64,000 nucleotides of DNA. Source: Flexamia atlantica. Lineage: Eukaryota > Arthropoda > Insecta > Hemiptera > Cicadellidae. Of this stretch, positions 37,449 through 47,560 are shown piece after piece. A program made the translations under genes and the position numbers. Below the pieces are notes generated by a model, which saw only the letters and a list, made by a program, of their open reading frames with translations, was not told the DNA's origin and did not search any database. The stretch is from assembly GCA_035578135.1 (NCBI GenBank), contig JAQJVK010000006.1, forward strand, positions 19,661,285 through 19,725,284, read 5' to 3'. The first letter of the stretch is position 1. Every line of letters begins with the position of its first letter.

Positions 37449-37862
37449 TTTTGATTAGGATTTTTGCGGACATTTGCCATCACTGATTAGTAAAAAACAA
37501 GTTTCACGACGTTTCGGGATCTGGAATCTGATCCCGTCTTCAGGTGGAAGAAAACCTAGAACATAACAAGATTAGTAACACATAGCCAGGAAAACCTGGA
37601 GAAAAACACAGCTAAAACAGAGAACTGTAAAAGCAGTCACGAAAACAATATTGAACAATATATTGTTTTCGTGACTGCTTTTACAGTTCTCTGTTTTAGC
37701 TGTGTTTTTCTCCAGGTTTTCCTGGCTATGTGTTACTAATCTTGTTATGTTCTAGGTTTTCTTCCACCTGAAGACGGGATCAGATTCCAGATCCCGAAAC
37801 GTCGTGAAACTTGTTTTTTACTAATCAGTGATGGCAAACGTCCGCAAAAATCCTAATCAAAA
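37449..37862. mobile_element. foldback element, copy 2
   Basis: Arms 37449-37651 and 37660-37862 (203 bp each) are near-perfect inverted copies with an 8-base loop. The ends are TTTTGATTAGG/CCTAATCAAAA with TA on both sides. The outer 170 bp of each arm matches copy 1 at 12001 almost base for base. It lies inside the large transposase gene. Confidence 0.93.
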
Positions 37863-38049
37863 TACATCATTATAATTAGCAGGTCGTGGCCATAATACGC
37901 TATGTAGTAAGTGACCTCCATATACAACATAAAAACAGTCATTTGGCAAAGAAACTTTATCTTCACACTCAAACACTTTGATCAGTGATGATTTCTTGGT
38001 TTTTCTTAACGATACATCGTCGAATAAAGCTGGTGGTTTTGGCGCAAGC

Positions 38050-38688
38050 TCATACTGAGCAACGTTTCAATTCCGTTTTATCGTTTACCACAACAATAAT
38101 TCTATTGAAAAGTTGTTGAGTGTTTACAAGGACTTGTTCATTGTTGATGGTTATTGCAGAGGTAATTGCTGCCAATGGAACAACCTTGTCTTTTCTATGA
38201 ATGACGATTGAACTAAAATCGCTACCTTCTGTCTTTCTTAAGGAAGCAACACCCTTTTCTACAGCTTGGTCACAGGTAACAGAACCATCTGCAACTAAAC
38301 CAAAAGCAATATTTATAAGTTCTTCAGATTCTTGTTCAAAGTGATTGTGTTGTATTAACCAGTCGCAAAATTTATCGGCGTCCTTATGGTCCCGAACCTT
38401 TCGACTTTTACCCTCTTCATTATGCTGTTCATTGGATTTAAAGCTGATACCTGTAAAGTGCTCCACAGCTCTTGACACTTCTATTGATAGTGGAAGAGAC
38501 GAAATCCAACGCAATAAGGTCTTCTCATTAATCCCTCGACCGTGTGTAAGTCCACCTACAGATTTCATTGGGCGGTTTAATGATTGCTCGATGACCATGT
38601 CCGTCCAAACTCCAGACCAAAATCTGTCTGAGTAACGCACTGTGAAATACCCGTCAACTGCAAACTTTTTAAAGTCTTCAGGGGACAT
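38050..38688 (-). pseudogene. transposase middle part (unknown domain)
   Basis: 212 codons with GYFTVRYSDRFWSGVWTDM, GGLTHGRGINE and a helical stretch. These strings recur in the same large multi-copy protein family as the pieces on either side. No catalytic motif was recognised. A gag-protease LTR element lies upstream (38744-40421) and the foldback element downstream. Confidence 0.65.
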
Positions 38689-38918
38689 CTTCTGTTCATA
38701 TTCAGTTATTAATTGAACATAAAGATGCGCACATTTAGCATACTGTAGTGACCACTTTTGTGAAATATTTTTAATTTACCATATGGTTTTATTTACTATT
38801 TTTTGTTTACATTCATTACTTAAATATTATACAAGACAATATAAGTTTACTTAAATAAAGTTAATAATTGTTTCAACCGAGTTGTTCTGTTAACTTTATC
38901 TGGTGACCCTGTAAAAAA

Positions 38919-39743
38919 ATGAATAAGGAATTAAATCCTAATTCAGAAATGGCACGCATTTCTCTAAAAGTACCTTCATTTTGGAAACCCAATCCTAGGA
39001 TTTGGTTTGCACAAATTGAAGCACAATTCAGGAGGTCGAGGATATCTGCTGACCAGGCTAAATTTGACGTTGTGGTGAGTTCTATTGATGCAGACATTCT
39101 ATCACAAGTTTCTGATATTATAATAGACCTACCAGCAGCTGATAAATACAGTACTATAAAAAATAAACGCATAAATCTTTTTGAGGAAAGTGACATTAAA
39201 AAGATTCAGAACCTTATCAGTGGTATTGAACTTGGAGATCAAAAACCATCTCAACTACATGACAAAATGAAATCACTTGCACAAAGTAAAGTCAGCGAAG
39301 AATTTTTAAAAGCACTTTGGCTACAACGCCTCCCAATCAATGCTCAAACTATTCTAAGTGTTGGTAATGAAGACTTAACCAAAGTGGCTGAGATGGCTGA
39401 TTCAATTGTGGAGGTTACTGCTAATCACACTCGTATTGTTAACTCTATTTCTTCAAATGATTCCACATTAACTATACATCAAAGTAAAGTTTCTGAACTG
39501 CCAGTTGAGGTCGAATCGATCCTTAAACATGCTTATTCATCAAACGCACATTCCAAACAAATTCAATCACAATTTCCACTCAGAAAATTTGCTTCTTCTC
39601 AACCATCCTTGTGTTACTATCATTTCAATTTTGGTGGTCGTGCTCGTAAACGCACACCTCCTTGTCTATTGGCTGATAATTTTGTTCCGGAAAACGACGC
39701 GCCCCAGGTCCTTCGGCGACGGGACCAGAAGGGGCAGAACTAA
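38919..39743 (+). CDS. Gag of the gypsy-like element, frameshifted at its end
   Basis: 274 codons from the first ATG after the PBS. The N-terminal part (LKVPSFWKPNPRIWFAQIEA, LPAADKYSTIKNKRI) is the capsid-like Gag of arthropod gypsy-type elements. The C-terminus has the CYYHFNFGGRARK zinc-finger-like segment, in which a usual Cys seems replaced by Arg. The frame ends at 39743, while the protease continues in another frame, and the overlapping sequence around 39693-39700 suggests a one-base loss. Confidence 0.78.
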   Translation: MNKELNPNSEMARISLKVPSFWKPNPRIWFAQIEAQFRRSRISADQAKFDVVVSSIDADILSQVSDIIIDLPAADKYSTIKNKRINLFEESDIKKIQNLISGIELGDQKPSQLHDKMKSLAQSKVSEEFLKALWLQRLPINAQTILSVGNEDLTKVAEMADSIVEVTANHTRIVNSISSNDSTLTIHQSKVSELPVEVESILKHAYSSNAHSKQIQSQFPLRKFASSQPSLCYYHFNFGGRARKRTPPCLLADNFVPENDAPQVLRRRDQKGQN

Positions 39744-40270
39744 GTCGCCTTTTCATTAATGACAAACAAACTCTATCTAAGTTTCTTATTGACACTGGAG
39801 CAGGTTTTTCTGTCATTCCATCTACCCCTAAAGATAAGAAATATCTGGATAAATTTGTGCTTTTTGCAGCTAATGGTATAAAAATCAAAACTTATGGTCA
39901 GAAGCTGCTCACCTTAGATTTAGGAATGAACAAAATTTACAAGTGGCATTTTATAATCGCTGATGTTAGTAAACCTATCATAGGTACGGATTTTTTATCC
40001 CATTTTAATCTTATAACTGATGCCAAGAATAACAAACTAATCAATGGTCTTGCAATTAAAGAACGAATAAACGGAAACTGTAACAGTCCTTCCGTGTTCT
40101 CTTTAAGTGCAATCGATTCATATCACAAATTGTTATCTCAATTTCCTAATTTGTTAAGATCCAATCCAATAAATAAAAAGATTTTGGAGCATAAGGCAGA
40201 ACATTTTGCGCCCGATAAGAAGACCACTACGTTTTACCTCCGGTACCCTTCTAGGGGGGGATTAATGTAG
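39700..40270 (+). pseudogene. retropepsin of the gypsy-like element
   Basis: In the frame used by 39857-40270 but readable from about 39700, it contains RLFIND, the catalytic FLIDTGAGFS (D-T-G), and a later IIGTDFLSHF. The frame stops at the polypurine tract. This indicates that everything from RT onward was deleted in one step, leaving Gag and protease next to the 3' LTR. Confidence 0.8.
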
Positions 40271-40425
40271 TGACCACTTTTGTGAAATATTTTTAATTTA
40301 CCATATGGTTTTATTTACTATTTTTTGTTTACATTCATTTCTTAAATATTATACAAGACAATATAAGTTTACTGAAATAAAGTTAATAATTGTTTCAACC
40401 AAGAGTTTTCTGTTAAATTTAATAC

Positions 40426-41171
40426 AAATTATGGCCTGCTGCGTGGAAAACTGGAATCATCAGTTTGACGGTCTCAATGTGTTTCCTCCAATTTCCAGTT
40501 CGCTCAGCATTGATAAATTCCATGACAAGTATGACAAGATCTAGGTACTGCAACCTCAACTTAGCTGTTCTGCTTTTACGGATTGCTTCCTCAGAGACTT
40601 TCTTCAGGGCATCCATCACTCTTACACAATCATTAGATGAACTTACATTTTCTGGTGAGCATTCGTTTCTGATCAGTTCTTCACTTTTGGCCGTGAGTGA
40701 TTGCAGAGAGTCACTGTTAAGTTCTGGATACCTGTGTACCCAACACTTGAACAAACTGCAGATGGTAAGAAAATGAGCCCTCAATGATCCTGCAAAAGCA
40801 TGACCTGACAGAAGATGGTGAATTGTATGCTTTGCATAGACTGTTGAGCACAGTTCTTCAATTCCACTGCCTTTCATTATATGCCCAATGGACCCTAAAA
40901 AGCTCATTAGCTGGTGGAATCCCCCCAAACGTACATGAACTTCAGATAACGCACTGTCACTATCTGCTGACAGTACAATTTCTGCTGCCTTAAGAAATAG
41001 GGGTTGGTCAATCGTTACAATGCACGCTTGGTGTTTAGCCTTACTTTCTTTAACTGCATACAGAAGTGCAGAGTTAATAGCATTCATGTTACTGGCTTCT
41101 AAATTAATAAATGGTACTGGCAAGACTTTTGAAGTTTGGAAGGATCCAGCCTTGTGATTCGCTTTTTGCAT
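40426..41171 (-). pseudogene. transposase middle part (VRLGGFH region)
   Basis: About 250 codons with ACIVTIDQPLFLKAAEIV, VRLGGFHQLMSFLGSIG and LLSGHAFAGSLRAH, strings conserved in the same large invertebrate protein family. The frame overlaps the preceding piece (41104-41520) by about 70 bases, which implies a frame change. Its downstream end is cut by the LTR element. Confidence 0.65.
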
Positions 41172-41520
41172 ATATCCATTCTAGAATGGATGGCATTGGG
41201 TTCTGCGAGTACAAGAAGCCACAAATCCATGGTAAATTTCCTTGAATGCCTTGTTGCACAGTCTTTTCATTCATGTCAATGGATTGTATCTTGATTTCTT
41301 TAAGGCCGACTTTAGATGACTTCTTGTGGTACATAATTGGGATACAATTCCTTTCTGTATTTGCTATCACTTCTGTATCACGAATGATTGGCGCATTTGA
41401 GAAAACGGATCTAGCTGGAGTAATGCATTTCAGCTGTTTGACAATCTTTTCGCGTTCATTACTACGATTCTTGTAATTCCTTTCTGAATGCCACTGATCA
41501 TATTGTAGATTCCTAGACAC
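41104..41520 (-). pseudogene. transposase N-proximal part
   Basis: 138 codons, including GIQGNLPWICGFLYSQN. No domain is assigned. It follows the zinc-finger piece (41523-42314) after a break and is overlapped by the next frame. The separation could instead be a short intron, but I see no clean donor and acceptor pair. Confidence 0.6.
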
Positions 41521-41522
41521 TC

Positions 41523-42314
41523 CTAAAAAACTAAAGAATGTCGGACGAGACCCACTCTTTTGTTCAGTAACCAGCAGTTGGTCTTCAAAATGGTTTTTTT
41601 TAACCTGGTCTTCAATACATAATCAGAAATATGGACTTCATCTGCTATGTCATAGATTTTAACTATCTCCCTCAGTTCAGATAAGGAATATTGACATTCT
41701 CCTTTTTCCTTTATATACTCAATCAGCATGTTAAGCACTCTTTCTTGTTTTTCTTTGTTTGAGTGATCTATGTTTGCTTTGGGTAAGTTTTTGAAGTACA
41801 TGTAGCATTCTTTGTGATATCTTGCCTCAACAAGTGTTAAATCTACGTGCTCCACTCTGTTCCTAATAATATCCCCTAAATCATCCTTCCGTTCAAAACA
41901 CCTTCGTAAAATATTTTCTTTTATCTCGGCTCTCCTTGCTACGCACACGAGCTTCCTTCTGTTTTTTGGCAACTTGGAATCTGGGACTGATATTCCAACA
42001 CCACAAATAAGACATGTTCTTTTGTAATCAAAATTTGCGATTTCTTCTTTGTTGCCTGACTCTGACAAGAAACCATCATCTTGATTTTCTTGTAGTTGCC
42101 TCTTTTTTGCGTTTACGTTGGTTGGATGTGTGTAGTGCTTTCTGCATTCTTTATGAACTTTTATTTCACAAACATTTTTCTTTCCTCCAAGTCCATCGCC
42201 TATTTCTTCGCTTACTTTTATTATACTATTTAAACCTCGTTTTCTCACTTTGACCCAGCGGTCGTTCAAACTACTTTTGCAAAATATGCATTTTTCATCT
42301 TCCATTATCTTCAC
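41523..42314 (-). pseudogene. transposase N-terminus: zinc-finger region
   Basis: 263 codons starting near MEDEKCIFCKSSLND. The segment has two C-x2-C pairs (CIFC, CLIC), each followed by an H-x3-C type site (VHKEC, YHKEC), so two related zinc-binding modules likely bind DNA or protein partners. This is the first coding piece of the large transposon on the minus strand. About 1.2 kb of non-coding sequence separates it from the right TIR. Confidence 0.65.
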
Positions 42315-43499
42315 ATTTATAAAATATTATACCTAAACTTTGAAAGCAGTAGTAACAAAAACTAATTATATACACAATCAATATACGCATTTTAACTAGT
42401 CCGATAGGGAAATTAGAACTCTGGTTATGAGTCATTATTAGTACTTAACACTACTCTTTCACAGTAAACAAACAATAACAAATAAAATTTGTAAACAATC
42501 AGTAATCATCTGATCTATCTGTAATAAAAAACAAATGTAATAAATTTCATTTTTGAAATCATCTGGTTCATTAAATCTGTAAAAAATACAAGAGAAACAC
42601 AGTTGCTGATGAAAAAACCAGAACCTCAAGAAATTATTATCTTAAGTACGGTATCCGTTGTATCCTTCTCATTACGAGTTTGATGTTTGAAAAATAATTT
42701 TTGTTTTGTTTAAGTGAAGAAGCGTGTTTGGATAACATTTTTTATACAACAAAACAAATCAGCGATATAGGGTTTAAAAGAGTTTTTTTAAGGACACGAT
42801 TTATATATATGTATGTAAGCAAATGTTTTTAAAGATAATTTTGTTGTTAGTCGCAGAGCTCAAATTAACGGTTTTATCCCAGGGACTCGGAAACAACACT
42901 GAAATGTCTTAAAATTTACCAAAAAATTAAAAATCACATAAAATATCTAACATTAATTAAGAAACGCCTACTATGTTTACGTAAAAATATGTAGTGTTGT
43001 TGCTTAATTCAATACCATGTGCTAGATATTAACATATGGTGTATTTAAAAGCCAACTAACTATGGAAGTATTTTCAATTATAACTAAGACGAGTACTTTA
43101 ATTAATTACAACTATCCCCTATTAGGGACGTTAGCCGATTCAAGCCACTAGTATTTTATGCAATATACTACAGAGTGTCTGGGACTCGCTGATATCCCCG
43201 TTCCTATCTAAAAATAACTCCTCATGCTTGGATTATTTTTCCCTATGTTGTCCCGATACCATTAGCTTTTAGAGATGCCCTGAAATTATCAGCAATCAAT
43301 TAAAAAATTACAACCTAAATTCTCTACATGTTTTAAATGACGATTCTGCAGGAGCATTCATATTTTTGTTGTAAGAGTTGCAGCAGTCATAGATTTTTTC
43401 GAACGAAGCAACTTAAATAATAAAGTTACGGCAGAATACTATTATTGGTAACCATTTTATTCAAATATGGCACCTATTTTTTAATTAACAATGACAAAG
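42315..43499. other. 5' non-coding part of the large transposon
   Basis: No coding. This AT-rich stretch lies between the start of the minus-strand gene and the inner end of the right TIR, so it should hold the promoter. No decisive core promoter was identified. Confidence 0.4.
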
Positions 43500-45291
43500 T
43501 AAATATAAAAGTTTTAGATTATCAAATCTCATTACAATTTCTTCAATTGCCTTTTTAATGAGGTAAATAAAGAAGCTGTATCATTAAACAAATACTATTT
43601 AATAGTTATCTTCCAATATGGCGGCCTTATTAATTGCTGTACAACAATATGTCAAATATAAAAGTTGTAGATCTCTTAAAACCAAACAACTTCTCTAAAT
43701 TAACCTTTTTTCTAAACCCAATTATAATGATGATATAGCTCAAAAACTGTTTTAGTTCGCCATTTTCCAAGATGGCCGCCTTATTATTTGTTGTACAACA
43801 ATATGTTAAATATAAAAATTATAGATCTAAGTAAGTTATACAATTTTGTATTATATTTGCTACTGTTAAATTAATAACAAAAAAGTCCCATTCAAAAAAC
43901 TACTATTGGCGGCCATTTTTCCAAGATGGTGCCTATATTTGCGAGTTCACAACAACAATGTAAACATAAAAGTTGTAGAGTATAAAAATCTCAGCAACTT
44001 CTCTTCAGTAACCCTTTTAGTTAGCTAAATAACTAAGCCGCACCAATAAAAAAAATCCTTTTGGCAGCCATTTTCCAAAATGGCGGCCTTATTAATTGCT
44101 GTACAACAATATGTCAAATATAAAAGTTGTAGATCTCTTAAAACCAAACAAATTCCCTAAATTAACCTTTTTTCTAAACCCAATAATAATGATGATATAG
44201 CTCAAAAACTGTATTTAGGTCACCATTTTCCAAGATGGCCGCCTTATTATTTGTTGAACAGCAATATGTTAAGTATAAAAATTATAGATCTAATTGAGTT
44301 ACACAATTTTCGTACAAATTGGCTTCAGTAATATTGATATAAAAAAAGTCCCAGTCAAAAAACGAATATTGGCGGCCATTTTTCCAAGATGGCGTCTATA
44401 TTTGCGAGTTTACAACAACAAAATAAACATCAAAGTTGTAGAGTATAAAAATCTCAGCAACTTTTCTTCAGTAATCGTTTTAGTAAGACAAATAATTAAG
44501 CTGTACCAGCCAAAAAAATACTGTTTGGCAGCCATTTTCCGAAATGGCGGCCTTATTAATTGCTGTACAACAATATGTCAAATATAAAAGTTGTAGATCT
44601 TTTAAAACCAAACAAATTCCCTAAGATAACCTTTTTTTCTAAACCCAATTATAATGATGATATAGCTCAAAAACTGTTTTAGGTCGCCATTTTCCAAGAT
44701 GGCCGCCTTATTATTTGTTGTACAACAATATGTTAAATATAAAAATTATAGATCTAAGTAAGTTACATAATTTTGTATTATATTTGCTACTGTAATATTA
44801 ATAAAAAAAGTCCCAGTCAAAAAACGAATATTGGCGGCCATTTTTCCAAGATGGCGCCTATATTTGCGAGTTCACAACAACAATGTAAACATAAAAGTTG
44901 TAGAGTATAAAAATCTCAGCAACTTTTCTTCAGTAATCGTTTTAGAAAGACAAATAATTAAGCTGTACCAGCCAAAAAATACTGTTTGGCAGCCATTTTT
45001 CAAAATGGCGCCCTTATTAATTGTTGTACAACAATATGTCAAACATAAAACTTGTAGATCTTTTAAAACCAAAGAACTTCTGTACAAGAATGTTTTTTTC
45101 TAAGATTAATATTAATAATGATATAGCCCAAAAACTGTTTTTGGCCGCTATTTTCCAAGATGGCGGCTTGAGCACAACTTTTAATTTTGAAAAATTGATG
45201 GGGTTTTCAAGGTAACATATCAAGGAACATATGGTAAAAAGTCCCACTTGGTTACCCAAATGTTTGAAAAATGTTTAAAATGACTGGTCTA
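43500..45291 (+). repeat. right TIR with higher-order tandem array
   Basis: GGCGGCCTTATTAATTG-type blocks recur near 43611, 44074, 44533 and 44995, a period of about 460 bp. Each period contains three related ~155-bp monomers (GGCGGCC, GGCCGCC and GGCGCCTATATTTGCG variants). The left TIR has a single such trimer. Each monomer carries CCAAGATGGC-type strings that resemble YY1/PHO sites. The ORFs at 44294, 44831, 44872, 45017 and 45021 are repeat translations. Confidence 0.85.
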
Positions 45292-45354
45292 TAAGGTGCA
45301 GTCTACAAAGAATGTGTGGAACCTCTATGTTTTAATTTATTCCAAATGTCATTT

Positions 45355-45713
45355 ATTATAAACATCTGTTTTGATGTTATTGTTTAATTTTGTAAGTTGT
45401 AAATATTATGATTTTTTTTTTCTTTTCTGAACACATAAAATTTGAGTAATAAAAGACGGCCGAGATAATCCTCAGACTTCACCTAATGAATAGGTGAAGT
45501 CACCTAATGAGATAATCCTCAGGTGCACCTAATGAATAGGCCGTAGGAGGTCTATTCATTAGGTGCACCCGATGAGCAACAGTCCCGCCTCGAAGTCTGA
45601 GGATTATCTCGGCCGTCTTTTATTACTCAAATTTTATGTGTTCAGAAAAGAAAAAATCATGATATTTACAAATTAGAAAATTAAACAATAACATCAAAAC
45701 AGATGTTTATAAT
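45355..45713. mobile_element. second foldback element family
   Basis: Outer arms of about 120 bp (45355 onward and ending 45713) are inverted copies, from ATTATAAACATCTGTTTTG inwards to GACGGCCGAGATAATCCTC. The ~110-base centre has smaller direct and inverted CACCTAATGAATAGG repeats. Non-coding. It lies just outside the large transposon. Confidence 0.85.
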
Positions 45714-45714
45714 C

Positions 45715-45867
45715 AAGGCCGTAGCTAATGGGGGGGGGTCAGGGGGTCAAACCCCCCCCCCGGAAATGTTGAAATTGCGTTTAAATGAAAGGCTAGAAAG
45801 TTATTTTTTCACTTCCTGTAACGCGGAGCCCAAACCCCCCCCCAAACCATTTTCTTGGCTACGGCTT
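45715..45867. mobile_element. short MITE with CAAGGCCGTAGC ends
   Basis: The left end CAAGGCCGTAGCTAA matches the reverse complement of the right end CAAAGCCGTAGCCAA. Poly-G and poly-C tracts lie just inside. About 153 bp, non-coding. No clear target duplication was found. Confidence 0.5.
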
Positions 45868-46809
45868 TGGTGATGATTAATTGTTAATTTGTTTTATGTC
45901 ACTATATATGTTTTCTGGTTTTAAATGACTTGAAGGGAGAAAGTATGTGTCAGTTTCCTGATACCGTTTATTTAAATTTTTAAGACTACCATCGAGGACC
46001 GTCCTCTGGGCATGCAAAAAGGCAGAACTTTTTGTCCAAAAGTATGTTTTTGTTTCGAGTACACACTAGCAAAGTTTATTTTCATGTTGATTGCTATTAA
46101 AGAGATATTAATAATACTGCAGACTTTTTCCCAACACTGTATAGTAACGTGTTATTGTGGATATTCTGAATCTAGTATAATTTTGTTTCGTTATGATCTA
46201 ATATTTACCTGTAAATATAGTCATATCACAAATATACTGGTGATCGGACTGATTATACTACATATACACTAGCTCCGAACCTAAATACAGTTAAATTAGT
46301 TCAAACCAAATAATGCATCCCACATGAACTCATTTTGCAATGGCTCAAGTTGAAAATGACAAGTCGCTGGCTGAACCAAGCAGCTAAGATCGTTATCACG
46401 CTATAGTTTATAATCAATAATACATTAAAAGCTCTTAAGAGATCACTGCTAATTCCCAAAAGTATACACCGGGTTAGCGGGATTTAACTTCGGCGCTCAC
46501 ACCTGTGGCCCTATTTTTGAAATGTGTGAGAAGTGAGAAGTTAGTCGGCGAGTGAGTGGGAATAACTCTTCCCTCAAGTTATTTTTTCTAATTTTAAAAT
46601 GAAAATACAGGAATAACAACAATCATATTCCTAGCTAGTTTGATGAATTCAGCGCCACAATTTCTGTGTGTATCATTGAATAACCCTTTATTCTTAATAG
46701 TTCATCATTTTAATATACATATGACATACATTGAGTAAATAAAAAATTCACCCACTTTTACTCACCAAGCAGGCTGGTGAGTAAACCGTGTGAGTTGACA
46801 GGAAATAAT
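45868..46809. other. spacer with repeat family 2 fragment
   Basis: 45870-45975 is a fragment of repeat family 2 (GTGTCAGTTTCCTGATACCG). The remainder has no supported gene. The 86-codon ORF at 46012-46272 has no recognisable motif and is treated as chance. Confidence 0.45.
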
Positions 46810-47560
46810 CGTTATCAGGAAACTGACACGTACTTTCTCGCTTAAAGTAATTTAAAATTTTCAATTGATCATCCCACAAATACATACCAAATTTTGTCAA
46901 AATCGGTTAGCAATTATCAGATATATCGGTTTAAATATTTGTCATAAGAATATCACTGGATAACGTACTGCGTTTACCGCCAAACTAAAATATCAATTAT
47001 TTCCGCATCAGTTGACGTAGACTAATACTTCAAAATACTGGATTCTATATTTTATCAAGTCAAATTTTATGGTTGCGAGTATACTCCCTTTAGAAGTTAC
47101 ACATTTTGTGAAATTTGAAAAATACGAATTTTTAACAGTTAAATCCCTAACTTATGAGCCTGAATTTTTACAAACATGTGGATGGTGTCATTTTGTTTTT
47201 CATCTTAAGCTCTAAAAACCATGAAATTTTTATCAAAATCGTTAGAGCGCTTTTTGAGAAATTTGGAATTTTGTCGTTTTTATGGGTTTTTATGGGAAAA
47301 TAACCTTAAAAATTTTAAATTCAAAAAAGGAAAAAAACACCTGGAGATATTATGGTTTCATACCTTGATACCTAATTCCATAAAAATCGGAATACAGGTG
47401 TCGACTCTAGCTTTGTTTACATACACACATCCACACACACGGACAGACAGACAGCACACCGAAAACCACTTTTTTGGATTCTGGGAACTCAAATTCAAAA
47501 ATTTTGACGAAAACAATACTTTTTCTATAAAATATATGTAGGGGGATTGAAAGTAAAAAG
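46810..47560 (-). repeat. dispersed repeat family 2, right inverted copy
   Basis: Inverted relative to 32340-33150 and similar along most of its length, so the two copies face each other across the large transposon. The ORF at 47221-47541 and its antisense partner are repeat translations. Confidence 0.7.

Larger units (their letters stand above)
38744..40421 (+). mobile_element. gypsy-like gag-protease LTR element without RT
   Basis: Direct LTRs 38744-38898 and 40266-40421 (about 155 bp, few differences, TGTAGTGACC start) are flanked by a perfect ATAC duplication (38740-38743 and 40422-40425). A PBS-like TGGTGACCC starts at 38901. The purine tract AGGGGGGATTAA immediately precedes the right LTR. 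The interior encodes only Gag and protease. RT, RNase H and integrase are absent, so it must borrow them. It is inserted antisense in the large transposase gene. Confidence 0.9.
33354..45291 (-). mobile_element. large TIR DNA transposon, Academ-like, with nested insertions
   Basis: The left end TAGTCCAGTCATTTTA and the right end (reverse complement TAGACCAGTCATTTTA) start long inverted repeats (33354-34231 and about 43500-45291). Both ends are flanked by TAA (33351-33353 and 45292-45294), a 3-bp target duplication. Between them is one minus-strand gene encoding a zinc-finger/nuclease-like/Cys8 protein. Removing the three nested elements leaves about 8.2 kb. A 3-4 bp duplication, an XPG-type nuclease and a Cys8 finger are features I associate with the Academ superfamily. 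The structure is seen directly. The name is inference. Confidence 0.7.

Noticed and set aside
39693..39745. Programmed -1 frameshift between Gag and protease in the LTR element
   Set aside because: No slippery heptamer seen, and related gypsy-type elements appear to read this join in one frame, so a one-base loss is simpler.
46012..46272. 86-aa hydrophobic ORF as a membrane protein
   Set aside because: AT-rich chance ORF without conserved features or promoter evidence.
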